This document shows, in pieces, positions 15,221 through 26,009 of a stretch of DNA of 64,000 nucleotides. Within the stretch, counting starts at the first letter, position 1; each line of letters starts with the position of its first letter. The notes under the pieces were generated by a model. The model was given only the letters and a program-made list of their open reading frames with translations. It had not been told where the DNA came from and did not search any database. The stretch is from Acanthosepion esculentum (Eukaryota > Mollusca > Cephalopoda > Sepiida > Sepiidae). The position numbers and the translations under genes were made by a program. Where the stretch lies: assembly GCA_964036315.1 (NCBI GenBank), contig OZ038478.1, positions 149,315,683-149,379,682 of the forward strand. The letters are read 5' to 3'.

Positions 15221-15222
<2 letters not shown>

Positions 15223-15228
<6 letters not shown>

Positions 15229-15510
15229 GGTGGGATCCACCTAATCTGCATAGGTGACTACCAACTATATAAATAATGATTGGTACCGGTAGACGAGGAG
15301 GAGGAATCACGAGATCCAACTAGAGACTCTGATCGACTGCGACTAGTCAACACATTCTCCAGGAACGTCTTCCCAGAAATATACAGAAATACTATATGTA
15401 CTTATTGTGTACACTTTCTTGTTATAATACATTCTTGTTCTAAGTACATTTTGTGTTGCATTATTATTCCATGCTTTAGGCGAGATTCAACAATGAGTCA
15501 AGACTCAACA
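15223..15510 (+). repeat. 5' LTR of Gypsy element 1
   Basis: 288 bp, TG...CA ends. A TATA-like box (TATATAAATA, 15266-15275) is the probable promoter element. Nearly identical to 19089-19376. Confidence 0.95.
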
Positions 15511-15511
15511 A

Positions 15512-15634
15512 TGGCGACGAAGTAGAACGAACCATACGCCAAGTTTCAACAATGGCCACGAAGTAGAACGAACCATACGCCAAGTTTCAACAATGGCAAA
15601 GAAGTAAAACGAGCCATACGGAAAGAAGAAAGAA
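15512..15634 (+). promoter_or_regulatory. Primer-binding-site region in three 41-bp tandem units
   Basis: One base after the LTR lies TGGCGACGAAGTAG, the expected position and TGG start of a tRNA primer-binding site. Variants follow at 15553 (TGGCCACGAAGTAG) and 15594 (TGGCAAAGAAGTAA), each preceded by CAACAA like the LTR end. The period is 41 bp. The first unit is the likely functional site. I did not assign the tRNA. Confidence 0.7.
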
Positions 15635-16232
15635 TTAATAGTGAGAGTTTTCAACAATTAGGACAAGTCATGGAAGAACCCAGGCTGAAAAAAAAACAAA
15701 CTATTAATTCAAAGTCCAACGTTAACGTAACGACGAAGGATTCTGAACTTCTGGATATGTAGAACTCGTTAAAAGACGATTAGCATAAAGGAACGTTCAC
15801 TCAAAAAAATTGGAAGGTGTCGTAAACGAATAACGGTAATTTTAAATTAAAAAATTATCTACAACGATACAACGAGACACCCGCTAAAAAGTAAAATTGG
15901 CCGACTACAAAAACATGCATGGATTAAAAGGAGCACAAATACACCGTGTCGACTTTGAAAGGTAACAAACTTTAAAAAATTATTTTTTTAAAATTATTTG
16001 TTCAACAATATAGTGACGAATTACCTCTGATAAGAAAATCAGACGTTGTCATTGAAATACGCGAACAGAAGTCGAAAACGAAAAAAAAAAGTCCGACGCT
16101 CTCTGTTCAAAAATAAAAAAAACGGGCGTGAATGTAAAAGCAAGTCATAAAATTAAAAAGTCGTACGTTTGTTTCGATTTTTTGGGTCAGCTTAGATGAT
16201 ATTCATGGATACACAAATTAAAAGTATATTCC
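15635..16232 (+). other. Long untranslated leader of Gypsy element 1
   Basis: About 600 bases rich in A runs between the primer-site repeats and gag. It is shared with element 2, and no coding frame is apparent. Confidence 0.7.
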
Positions 16233-17450
16233 TTGTTGCATGAACACTATCAGCTAAAAATGGAGGAACTATCCAACGTCATAGCTGAATTATTCAAATC
16301 CCAGCAGGAACAGTTTACCTTATTAATAAGGGAACAACAGATAGCACAACAAAAATATCAAGAACGTCAAGAGGAAAGAACAAGAACAACAGATAGCGCT
16401 GCAAAAATATCAAGTTAAACAAGATGAAAGACAACAAAATTATCAAGAAAAACAAGAGGAAAAACTTTTGGAAATTCAAAAGTTAACACTGGAGAAATTA
16501 AACAACTACCAGGCAAATGAGGGAAATTCTTCATATTCTAATAACACCATATTTAATTCGCTGGAAACTTTCAACTATGTGCCAGACGAAGAAAAAACGT
16601 TTGAAGCGTACTTTAAACGATATGAAGATATTTTCTACACAGACTGTGAAAACTGGTCGAATTCAAGAAAAGTCAGTCTATTACTAAGAAAGCTAGGTAC
16701 AGCAGAACATAGCAAATTTGTACATTTTATTCTACCGAGAAAAACAACTGAATTGGAATTCTCGGAAACAGTGAAATTGCTAAAAGAGCTGTTTGGAGCA
16801 AATATGTCGCTTTGGCATAAGCGATGGTTATGCATGAATGTCTCTAAATCCGACGATCAGGATTACTTAACATATGCATCTATAGTGAATAGACATTGTG
16901 ACAATTTCAGATTGGCAGAGATTACGGTTGAAGAATTCAAGTGCTTAATTTTTGCTCAAGGACTGGTATCCAGTAAGAGTGCCGAAATAAGACGTAGAGT
17001 TTTGTCTAAACTCGAATCTGAACAAGGCCTTACTCTGCAAAAGTTAGCAGAGGAGTGTCAACGGGCCGTAAAGTTAAAGAAAGAGTCGCAAAAAATCGAA
17101 AAAGCTGGTATTGCTTATATTAAAAAAATAAAAAAGCAGTCAAAGTACCCATCAGAGAAAAATTGAAGAAAAAATTCAGCGTATTTTAATAATAGACAAG
17201 GAAATAAAAAAGACGAAAATAAAAAAGTCCCACCATATAATTGCAGACGTTGTAACGAAAGACATTGGGAGATAAATTGCCCATATAGAAATAAGAAATG
17301 TTTCGTGTGCAAAAAGAATGGTCACAAAGGATCGTGTTGTAAAACGAAAAAATTCAAGAGCCGAATAAGACAAACAAATTCGAATATCAAATCAGATAGA
17401 GATTTGAGGAAATATGTGACGACTGAAATATTCAAAAAGAATATCAAATT
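16233..17450 (+). pseudogene. gag (capsid and nucleocapsid) of Gypsy element 1, broken
   Basis: Gag builds the particle that packages element RNA. The N-terminal part (16233-16418) is a glutamine/glutamate-rich coiled coil (QQKYQERQEER repeats). A 2-base loss near 16380 relative to element 2 shifts the frame. The capsid-like part runs from 16468 to 17166 and ends at a TGA near 17164 where element 2 has TGG. Beyond the stop the frame continues into two zinc knuckles near 17240-17345. The first is CRRCNERHWEINC (CX2CX3HX4C) and the second is CFVCKKNGHKGSCC (CX2CX4HX4C). These knuckles bind the RNA genome. The start codon is uncertain because the coiled coil opens before the first ATG seen in element 2. 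Confidence 0.85.
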
Positions 17451-17880
17451 TCAACTCGATTCGGGGTCAGATTTAACAATAATGAACGATAAAACATGGA
17501 AAATTTTAAAAAGCCTACAATAATGAAGTCAACGAAACTCGCTCGAACGGTAACTGGAAAGCAAATTAACTTCGAAGGCGAGGTTGTACTTCCAATGAAA
17601 GTGAATGGGATCGTTAAAAAAATAAAAGTTTTCATTCTGAGAAATGGAGAAAACTTGTTGGGTACAGATTTTATTGAAACATTCGAATTTAGGGATAAAC
17701 CGTTAAACTCATTCTGCAGAAAAGTAGAAAGTAATACGAAAACAAGACAGGACATTAAAGATGAATTAAAGAAAAAGTTTCCGGAAACCTTTACACCTGG
17801 TCTTGGAAGATGTAACAAATTTGAAGCTAAATTTGAATTAAAAGAAAATACTATGCCTATATTTAAAAAGAAACGTAACG
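17405..17880 (+). pseudogene. Aspartic protease of Gypsy element 1, frameshifted
   Basis: The active-site motif FQLDSGSDLTIM lies near 17449-17484, and the second protease motif NLLGTDFIE near 17653-17679. A one-base loss near 17515 relative to element 2 breaks the frame between them. The domain continues into FELKENTMPIFKKKRNVPFA. That is the known lead-in to Gypsy reverse transcriptase, and the RT coding sequence stops there. Confidence 0.85.
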
Positions 17881-18968
17881 TGCCTTTCGCAAGTGTAGAG
17901 AGAGTAGTAGTACCAAAAAAGTTGCAGAAAAGAATCCTACGGGAATTTCATATGGGTCACCCGGGGATTAATAGAACAAAAAGCTTAATGCGAAGCTTTG
18001 TATATTGGAAAGGAATGGATGTGGATATCGAAAACATGGTTCATCGATGTAAAGGGTGTGCGTTAGCAGTTAAGGCACCACTTATAGTACACAAACCATG
18101 GCCAAAGACGGATCATCCGTGGGAAATATTACACATTGATTTCGCTGGTCCAGTAGAAGATTATTACTACTTAATAGTGGTAGATAGCTTTACAAAATGG
18201 CCGGAAGTACTACGCTGCAAAAAGCTTACGTCCAATACCACAACAACTTTTTTGCATGAACTATTTGCACGGTTCGGTGTGCCAGAGTGTATTTTGACTG
18301 ACAATGGTACACAATTCACTTCTGACGATTTTAAGGAATTTTGTGAGTTATATCAAATTAACCACATAACGACGCCGCCGTATCATCCGAGATCCAATGG
18401 ACTCGCAGAAAGATTTGTAGATACGTTAAAGCGCGCTCTGAAGAAAGCCTCAGGAGTTCCAACGGAAAAGGCGCTTCAGCAATTCCTACAAGTATACAGA
18501 ATCACGCCTAACCAGAGAACACCATCAAACATGGCACCAGCTGAACTAATGTTCGCTAGGAAAGTTAAGTCAGTGTTTGACAAGCTTTTGCCAGGAAGAA
18601 ATAGAATAAAGAACACTATGTATACAGCTAGAAAAAGATACACCCCCGGAGAGAAGGTCTTTTTCAAGTGCTATAGAAACAACATTGAGTTCTGGGAGCG
18701 AGGCATAGTGGACAAGAGAATCGGTGACCTGATTTACATAATAAAAGGGCCGAAGAATACTCATAAAAGGCACCAGAAACAACTCAAAAAATGCTACGTG
18801 CTAGAGCATGAAGAGAGTATACCGGATGAGGAGGAAGATCCCATTGATGTAATGTATGATACTTTTCAAGTAGAACCTCCGCAGAGTGCTCCTGAACCGA
18901 GAAGATCCGGTAGGAAACGAAAGTTCACGGACCCATTGGACGTGAATCCAAAACGAAAAAGATATTGA
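17881..18968 (+). CDS. Integrase of Gypsy element 1
   Basis: Integrase inserts the cDNA into the genome. The frame is open here. The order is an HHCC zinc-binding domain (FHMGHPGINR ... CKGC, about 17946-18060), then the DDE core. Aspartates sit at 18138-18140 (HIDFAGP) and 18300-18302 (TDNGTQF), and the glutamate at 18408-18410 (NGLAERF), with 35 residues between the second D and E. A C-terminal module follows (WERGIVDKRIGDLIY, then RHQKQLKKC). The tail is basic (RRSGRKRKF, PKRKRY) and could serve as a nuclear localisation signal. Its N-terminus is fused in frame to the protease/RT stub at about 17885 because of the RT-RNase H deletion, so it would need to be released from a shortened polyprotein. 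Confidence 0.9.
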
Positions 18969-19078
18969 AAAAAAAACAAATATACATATGAACTATGCAA
19001 AGGGGATCTGCAAAGAAATAACCATAATCATCATCCCATATAGAAGCCAGTTTGAAATCCAAAAGGATTCCAAGGCTT

Positions 19079-19088
19079 GGGAGGGGGG
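19079..19088 (+). other. Polypurine tract of Gypsy element 1
   Basis: GGGAGGGGGG directly before the 3' LTR, as needed to prime plus-strand synthesis. Element 2 has the same tract at 41138-41147. Confidence 0.85.
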
Positions 19089-19376
19089 TGTTGTGGTGGG
19101 ATCCACCTAATCTGCATAGGTGACTACCAACTATATAAATAATGATTGGTACCGGAAGACGAGGAGGAGGAATCACGAGATCCAACTAGAGACTCTGATC
19201 GACTGCGACTAGTCAACACATTCTCCAGGAACGTCTTCCCAGAAATATACAGAAATACTATATGTACTTATTGTGTACACTTTCTTGTTATAATACATTC
19301 TTGTTCTAAGTACATTTTGTGTTGCATTATTATTCCATGCATTAGGCGAGATTCAACAATGAGTCAAGACTCAACA
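19089..19376 (+). repeat. 3' LTR of Gypsy element 1
   Basis: 288 bp, nearly identical to the 5' LTR. Followed by target duplication ATATT. Confidence 0.95.
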
Positions 19377-19600
19377 ATATTATAAATTAACTGATTTAAA
19401 ATATGTTTTTTAGCTACACAGTAATAACCATGTTTCTAAAATGGAAGCTAAAATCTTCGAATTTAATTTTGTTATTAAATTAAAGACATTAGTACCATTT
19501 CCTCGTCAAACGATTTTTTCAATATTAATGATCTGCAAATTTACATTGAGCACTATTGTTTAAAAATAAAAATATCTATAAAACACCGGATTATATATCT
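19377..19600. repeat. Partial copy of a foldback element, split from its TA tract by Gypsy element 1
   Basis: ATAAATTAACTGATTTAAAA and the following 70 bases match the arms of the foldback element at 50446-50663. A later stretch near 19540-19580 matches, inverted, the sequence at 50392-50435. The LTR element landed between the TA tract and this copy. Confidence 0.75.
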
Positions 19601-19629
19601 TATTGTTCTTTATTTATATATACACACAC

Positions 19630-19636
<7 letters not shown>

Positions 19637-19682
<46 letters not shown>
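19637..19682. repeat. (TA)n microsatellite
   Basis: About 46 bases of TA. Confidence 0.95.
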
Positions 19683-19684
<2 letters not shown>

Positions 19685-19989
19685 AGTATGTGTTACTCTC
19701 TGTGTGTGTCTGCGTTAAATGTGGAGAGTGTGTCTGTGAGTGAAACATTTAATCTTGTCTCTTTTCTAATGGACGTACACTTTCTTTCTCTAACCACCTA
19801 CAAAATAAAACTAACATTAAAATAGAAAATCTAATTGAAATTAATAAGAATAAAATCAGAATTATTTAACCACGAATTTAACAAGAATAATTCATTAAAA
19901 GAAAAATACAATTTGAAATCATGTCCCATGCAACACAAGGAATTATACAATTTCGAAAGGGACATAACTCATGAATTATTATATGCTTT

Positions 19990-20340
19990 CAACGAAAAAT
20001 ACGTAAAGCTAAACATGTGAAAAATCTTCATTAAAATGATCTACCCCTCATCAAACATTCTCCACAAGATATTCAATAGAACTACAGTAATAATCAGTTA
20101 TAGGTCTAATGAGAACATGCCAATATATAAAACACAATAGAAAAATAACCAAAACCACAGCCTAGATCCAAATGCACCAATAACGGCAAAGCAAAGAACG
20201 AATATTCCTGAAACAGCAATTGATTGTAAAAAAATATGACAATTTTGTGTTATCATAAAAATGTTATTTTTGGATATCCATATTTGAGTTGAAAGTACAG
20301 ATTATTTAAACGGTTTGTTTTGTCTTCCAGGAAGCTCATT
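19990..20340 (+). pseudogene. PLE (Neptune-like) linker and GIY-YIG-proximal fragment
   Basis: Frames read FIKMIYPSSNILHKIFNRTT, then VIISYRSNENM, DPNAPITAKQRTNIPETAI and later YLNGLFCLPGS. The series FL.L....IFN.NTV..SY...N, then a cysteine-type CNCR..CPL.G.C segment, is the known order just before the GIY-YIG domain in Neptune-like PLEs. Here the cysteines have been replaced. Stops and frameshifts are present. It points in the same direction as the larger PLE at 20.95 kb, with telomere-type repeats between them. Confidence 0.6.
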
Positions 20341-20656
20341 AAAGTAAACTTCAAAATAATTAAAGAACATCTCTCCTATTGGGGGTTAGCCGTATCCGTG
20401 TGATATAAAGCACGGGTGTCCAGTCGGTGGTTACTTCTACGGAGGCGATCGCAAGTTCTTATCTTGCCGCAGGGGAGATTTAAGATGTTTTCCCGAACGC
20501 ACAGAGTAGCTTTCGTAATAATCACTGTTTAAAATGCGGATGTTATATTCAACTACAGCTATTCATAAAAATACCTTTTGAAACAATAAAAAGGCCCGAC
20601 TAAAAACAAAGATTTTAATAGATTAGTAGCACCAAAATAACTAATTCAGTCCCATG
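20341..20656. other. Unannotated sequence between PLE fragment and telomere-type repeats
   Basis: Includes a moderately GC-rich stretch (20380-20510) of unknown origin, possibly the PLE 3' region. Confidence 0.4.
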
Positions 20657-20658
20657 AC

Positions 20659-20915
20659 TCTAACCCAACCCTAAACCCAAACCCAAACCCAAACCCTTCC
20701 AACCTAACCCAAACCCAAAACCCTGCCACCACTAACACTAAACCCCAACCCTAAACCTAGCCTTAACCCTAACCCCAACCCTAAAACCAAACCTAACCCT
20801 AACCCCAACCCTAAACCCTAAACCCAACCATAAACCCTAAACCCAACCCTGAACACTAAACCCAACCCTTACCCTAAACCCTACCTCTAACACCAACCCT
20901 AACCATAACCCTAAA
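20659..20915. repeat. Degenerate telomere-type (CCCTAA)n array
   Basis: About 257 bases dominated by CCCTAA and variants such as CCCTAAA, CCCCAA and CCCAAA. CCCTAA is the C-rich strand of the animal telomere repeat TTAGGG. The high variant load shows it is old and interstitial, not a live chromosome end. Confidence 0.85.
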
Positions 20916-20939
20916 GAATGAAACGCGTCGCAAGAAAAC

Positions 20940-22810
20940 GTTTTCCATTTTGTCAAACATTTTCCTCAAATATTATTCTTGATAACATATATATCTTTAT
21001 CTCATCGCCGACAAGAAAGAATACAAAACTATTAAAGAATATAAAGAAAACTCGATATCGGCCATTTAATTTAGAAAAGGAAAAAAAGTTCTTATAGAAA
21101 TGCATTGAAGAAAAGGTCATCCCAAGATGCACACATAAAATACAAATAATACCCCATCACATTTTTCCAATATATGCAGGCGATTACTTAAAATCACCAT
21201 CTGAAGAATTAGAAGATTTGGAAAAACAACTCCACAAAACGAAGGTCTTAACAAAGACGAATATGGCTACGGTTTAAAATGTGCCATCGGAATTCGTAGA
21301 AGAGACATAGTAGACACTATATTAAAATAATCAAACAAAATGACACCGAATTTGCCAAAGATTTAATTCATGGCATAATCACGGATGATATGGAAACCAA
21401 CTCCGAAATTTCATTAACACAGAAACGACTCAATGAACAAAGGAACCTATAAAATATAAAGAAACCTACATCAATCTCCCTGACAAACGAGTTGGGATTG
21501 TGATCATAAACATGTATACGTACTCAGGTAGACTATATGAAAAAGTAAGGGAAATGGACAGTTCGTTTATTAAGGTACTCCAAGGTCCCAGTTGAAAGAT
21601 GCATAAATCTCTTAAAACATCATCTAACACAATCAAAGGCAAATTTCTCCCTAACAGTAGCTAAAGTAATAAAAAATGTGCCGTCCCGTCAGCAATCAAT
21701 TTCATTTCTCATTTAATAATAATTTTTACAAACAAAATTTTAGTTTACCAATGGGATCACCTCTCAGTGAAGTGATGACATGTATCTTCGTATCATTTCT
21801 TGAATATGGTCCCTTACACAACATTTTACGCAAACAATCAAATTATTTCCGATATATTGATAATTCTCTATTAATATATATTGTGATACTGATTTAAACT
21901 ATATAAAGTCGAACTAAACTAGGTAATTTATATTTAGATAAAGTCAAAAAAAGTCGAATATACATATAAATTAAATATGTAATAGAAGAATACAATTCAT
22001 TACTTTTCTAGATATGAAGCTATACCGCATTAATAAGAGTTCTAAAAATGATGTCCACTGTAAATCAACCAAGTAAAACAATCTAATAAATGTCTATTTT
22101 CATCATAACAACAGAATAAAAGCCGGTATAATCATCGGATTCTACGTAAGATCATGCAGAACTTTCAGACCTCAGTATTTACAGGAAGGGGAGAAATCCA
22201 TTGAAAACTCTTTCAAGCTTCTTCAGTAACCTAATTATTTTATATTCAATCCGAAACAAAAGGCTCATAAAATATTCAAAAATAGGTAAACGGCCCCTCC
22301 CGGAGAAAATATGTATATTATCGTATATTATCCAACTCTATCGTAATTCTATCATATCTATAATTGGATACAATCAATCTAAACTCAACATAAAATTAGT
22401 TACTACTCCATCTAAAACAATAAAAGATTTCGTCAATACTAAGCAAAACAATAAGTTAAAATTTGAAGGAGGAATTTACTCGATCTCTTGTAATAATTGG
22501 CACAAAAATACATAGGATAAACCTCAATGAATCTAAATAAAATATTATATGAACACAAAAGGGACATTATACAAAACAATACATCAAATGCGATGGCTGC
22601 CCACTATAATGAGCCTGATCAGCATTTTGAAAATTTAAAATGCTACTCTGATCAAAGGAGAAAAACAATTCACTACAGCAAAAAGATTTATACAGTTCCT
22701 TGATCGCAAGTAAATCTACAGTAAATTTGATCCCTGGTTCATCATTCCTATCAAAACTTCTATTATCACAGTATGGGATATCTATTAACAAAAATGCTGA
22801 AAAGAAAAAT
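20940..22810 (+). pseudogene. Penelope-like element with RT and GIY-YIG endonuclease remains
   Basis: Domain order fits a PLE. An N-terminal region appears near 21100-21250 (KCIEEKVIPRC). RT fingers lie near 21480-21590. The RT core near 21676-21880 reads KQNFSLPMGSPLSE and YFRYIDNSLL, in which the YxDD-type catalytic box is reduced to YIDN. A post-RT region lies near 22010-22440. The GIY-YIG endonuclease is near 22465-22690: GGIYSISCNN, then after a frameshift KYIG, LYEHKRDIIQNN and AAHYNEPDQHFENL. The order, spacing and conserved H and N positions make this a confident family call. Frameshifts and stops (one inside the YIG strand) make it inactive. Its 5' side abuts the CCCTAA array. Confidence 0.8.
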
Positions 22811-23870
22811 AATCTAAATGAAATCAGCTACAATAAAAAATTAAAATTCCAACCATCCCTCGTTAGTTCACATGTGTATTATTATCAACATAACACATTT
22901 AGTCATAAGAATTTCTTAATGACGAAACACGTCACGAGAAAATTTTTACCACTTTGTTATATATTTTATAAACATCATAATTAAGTAATTCATCGAATCT
23001 AGAATAAACCTCAACAGAATGCCCTGGACGGTCGTTTCGTCTTATAATTGGTACGCATTAGCAGCGTGCATCCACTACCGAAAATTTAGCCCGGACTGTT
23101 ACGATACGACGAAAGCGTCATGCCAACTGTACGAAAGGGCCTTGGTGACGAAGAGGTAATGAATTAGACTCGATATAACGCCGCTACTCACAAATTGACA
23201 AATATCTAGAAGAGTCATCCTCCCAAAATAAACGTAGGTAGGGGAGGGTTGCCTTTTTGAACGAATGATGACATCCGATCCACGCATGCCGTCTGGTCTT
23301 TTTTCAAAGGACAAAAATAGGTATAGAAAAAAATTAAAAAATGCTTCATCAAAGAAATGAAACGGCTATTCTTTGCCGACATTGTCAACAATTTTCCATA
23401 AGTAATGTTTAATTTAAAAAATATAAAAACAAAGCTGATGAATGAAATATACATATTTATATTTGATATTTAATAATAATTTTAAATAATTTTAGTAATT
23501 CTATTACATTTCTTTCTTTTAAATAATGTATAGTCTATTAATAATTAAAATTAAGAATAATATTTTAAAATTGTTTTTCAATATGACGTATTCATATACA
23601 AACAACGTTTTTAAAAAATATTAATATATACAATTGCAAATTTAACGGCCAAACAAAAGTACCGAAACATTTTTTATCCTTGAAAAAGATCAGACGCCAT
23701 GCGTTGAAAAGATTTCATCATTTGTTTGAAAAGCACCCCTACCCTACCTTGAGTTAAACACTTTTCGAAAGTAACTCATAATTTTTAATTTTGATACAAT
23801 AGTTGCCAATGAAAAGTATACCCTACGGCATCTTGTTAAAATGCTAGAATTTCCGCATATACATAGAACC
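22811..23870. other. Unannotated sequence
   Basis: Includes a less AT-rich block at 23020-23330 that I cannot identify. No gene supported. Confidence 0.5.
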
Positions 23871-23879
23871 GAACAGCGG

Positions 23880-25045
23880 GGACTCTGTCCCAGCATGACC
23901 CCAGGAATAATAACAACTACAGTCCCATTCCCTCCACCAGCTCTGAGGGCGACGCCTCGGCTTCTTATGACAAAACTGCATCCGTCACCCAGAGAATGAA
24001 CGAATCAAGCTGGCAGACAATATTGGATCTCAAATAATTGGAGAAGTTGGACGTAAAGCGGTCAAGATCCAAAAGTCGCTGGGGGCGACTTGCCCCACAT
24101 CCTCTGCCCCGTCTACCCCTTCATCTACCCAAAAATCATTTGCAAAGCCACCTCCGCCCAAATCATTGTCAAATTCGCCGACCAAACAAAAATCACAAAC
24201 AGACAGCCCTTCAACTAAGCCCCCCCCCTAACAAGACCACATCTGGCAACATACCCTCCTACACTCCCATAAGCACTCCTACTCCGACACATTCACAATA
24301 TCCTCAAAAGAAGAGGAACAGAAGCCCCGAGATTCAACTCCCAGCAAATAGGAGAAAGAAATTAATCAAACAGCCATATCTGCCAGGGGAAGACGTATCC
24401 CGGGAACAAGCAAAAAGTGTTTTCGGTCAAGTGTGAATGCCCGAGACCTAAGGTCGGAGTCTCGAAGGGTGAGGCTCTTTCGCGTCCTTCAGCGCTTAAG
24501 GGTGTATATATGTTGTGTGCAAGAGACCCGTTTTTCTTCACGCGATTAGGAAGGCATTCTCTCTAAGGGATTTTCTCTTTATTCAGCATGTTTTGATGGA
24601 CGCTTGAGGGGGTCTCTTAGCTGGTGAGCAAGTCTTTAAAGGCTGTGTGTGCTCTTGTCTTCGCAGATCCGCCGGGCAGGCTTTGCGTGTTGGATGTTAC
24701 CACAAAGAATAAGGCTCTGTGTCTTATTGGGGTTTATGGGCCCAATATCCAGACTGAGCGTCCTGATTTGTTTCGCTTGATTGGGCCGTTTATCACGTCG
24801 GGTAGTTTTATCGGGGGAATGGAATGCCATCTTTGACCCCGACATAGATCGTATAGGGTCAAATTCATATTCGGGTACTAACTACTGGGGCGTGAAACCT
24901 TTTCGCAACTTTGTCGACGCGTTTGCTCTTCTCGACAAATACCGGAATGAGCACACTCATTTGGTGCGTGCTAGCTACCTCGACCGAGTTTTAGTTAGGA
25001 GAGTCAATGTAGGGCTCTTACGGTGTCCAAGTTTCCATTACATAG
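23880..25045 (+). pseudogene. LINE fragment: end of ORF1 and start of ORF2 with AP endonuclease
   Basis: A proline/serine-rich, basic stretch (23930-24440) looks like the end of a LINE ORF1. Next comes an apurinic-type endonuclease start near 24460-24540 (RRVRLFRVLQ, then ICCVQETRF). Later endonuclease parts are VLDVTTKNKALCLIGVYGPN (24689-24748), a GEWNAIFDPDIDRIGS motif near 24812-24860, and SYLDRVLVRRVN near 24973-25010. These are the N, E/D and SxxDR motifs of the LINE endonuclease that nicks target DNA. The sequence stops abruptly at about 25045, before the RT, where an oppositely oriented LINE begins. Frameshifts are present. Confidence 0.75.
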
Positions 25046-25049
25046 TTTA

Positions 25050-25535
25050 TTCGCATCAGAAGCTTTAACCCAGGAAGAGACCTCTGAAGCACATTCTTGA
25101 ATGGGAAGCTTAAATACAGCATCCCAGGAGACATCGCGGAGGAAATCTCGAAACGAGTCCCAGTCAGCCCGTTGGTAGCAGAATGAGGTTCTGGTGGTAG
25201 GAGTTTCCTTGCAGGGGGTGGGGCTGAAGGAGATACTAACAGACACTACAGCATGATCGGAGTTACCGATAGGACAGAGCTGCGTGGCACTACAAGACTC
25301 AGGGATGGAGTTAAAACACAGGTCGAGCAGTGAGGCCTTACAGTCCCGGTTGTAAGCAAAACAAAGTGGGGTGCGTACAAAGTGGGGGTGGGAAATGCAA
25401 GTATTCCAAAACTTTTTCATGATTGGATCTTGCAAAATGTAATGAGCACACAGCAAAATCTATGACGAAATGAGTTGCTGAACGTGATGTAAATATCCTG
25501 AAATGACCAAGTCGACCCCCAGATTTAAACACACT
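25050..25535 (-). pseudogene. Jockey-type LINE endonuclease fragment
   Basis: The minus-strand frame 25456-25004 reads ASLLDLCFNSIPESC, then PIGNSDHAVVSVSISF, then RADWDSFRDFLRDVSWDAVF. In Jockey-type LINEs the endonuclease ends with a LLDL...S and an GNSDH block, where the catalytic SDH is intact here. A linker with ADWD..R..L follows before RT. A second frame upstream (25532-25338) holds earlier endonuclease sequence, so at least one frameshift has occurred. RT is absent. The fragment meets a plus-strand LINE of another type head-on. Confidence 0.8.
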
Positions 25536-25574
25536 GGTGAATCGCTAGCGTTATTTGAAAATCCAAATCGATCG

Positions 25575-25939
25575 AGTGGAGAAGTGAAACATGTCGGATT
25601 TGAAGACCATATTCGAACAATGGAAGAAAATACCAACTAAAATTTGCAAATCATTAATTCAGTACAGCAAGAAGGATTTGGTTGCTCTAATAAGGAATAA
25701 TGACAATTCTACAAAGTATTAAATGAAGATTATGTATTCTTTTTTGTACTGTACGAATATTTTCTTCTAAACGAACATGGATAAATGGGACTTATTTATG
25801 CGAAATAAATATTTTCTCTATTTTCTATGCATATGTAGTTATTATTGATCTGTGTATAGTTAATAATATGAAAAGTATAATTATTATAAGTTGGGAATAC
25901 TGTAAATTAAAAAATTGTACGTATACCAATATTTTCCTC

Positions 25940-25943
<4 letters not shown>
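25575..25943 (+). pseudogene. Tc1/mariner transposase C-terminus and 3' end
   Basis: LKTIFEQWKKIPTKICKSLI and ALIRNNDNSTKY then a stop (25726) match the usual Tc1 C-terminus, including the common final KY. Behind it, two related phrases end the unit: GTACGAATATTTTCTTC near 25747 and ACCAATATTTTCCTCC near 25926. They resemble the paired direct repeats inside IR/DR-type Tc1 ends. The 5' part is missing. Confidence 0.7.

Positions 25944-26007
<64 letters not shown>
25943..26007. repeat. (TA)n microsatellite
   Basis: About 65 bases of TA. Confidence 0.95.

Positions 26008-26009
<2 letters not shown>

Larger units (their letters stand above)
15223..19376 (+). mobile_element. Gypsy element 1: complete LTR retrotransposon lacking RT and RNase H
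   Basis: This 4154-bp insertion is bounded by two 288-bp LTRs (15223-15510 and 19089-19376) that start TG and end CA. It is flanked by the exact 5-bp target duplication ATATT (15218-15222 and 19377-19381). By eye the LTRs differ at about two positions, so the insertion is recent. Inside lie a leader with tandem primer-site repeats, gag, two zinc knuckles, protease and integrase, and a polypurine tract. The protease region runs through the first few residues of RT (FKKKRNVPFA) and then straight into the segment before integrase (VVVPKKLQKRI). RT and RNase H are therefore missing. Element 2 has the same structure. Copy-specific lesions break the reading frame. Integrase wording resembles K02A2.6-like Ty3/Gypsy elements. 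Confidence 0.93.

Noticed and set aside
20659..20915. A true chromosome end
   Set aside because: The repeats are degenerate, only about 257 bp long, and have unique sequence on both sides.
24038..24436. 132-codon proline-rich frame as a host gene
   Set aside because: It lies in the LINE ORF1 region. The alternative frame reads on into the endonuclease start, so it is part of the LINE remnant.
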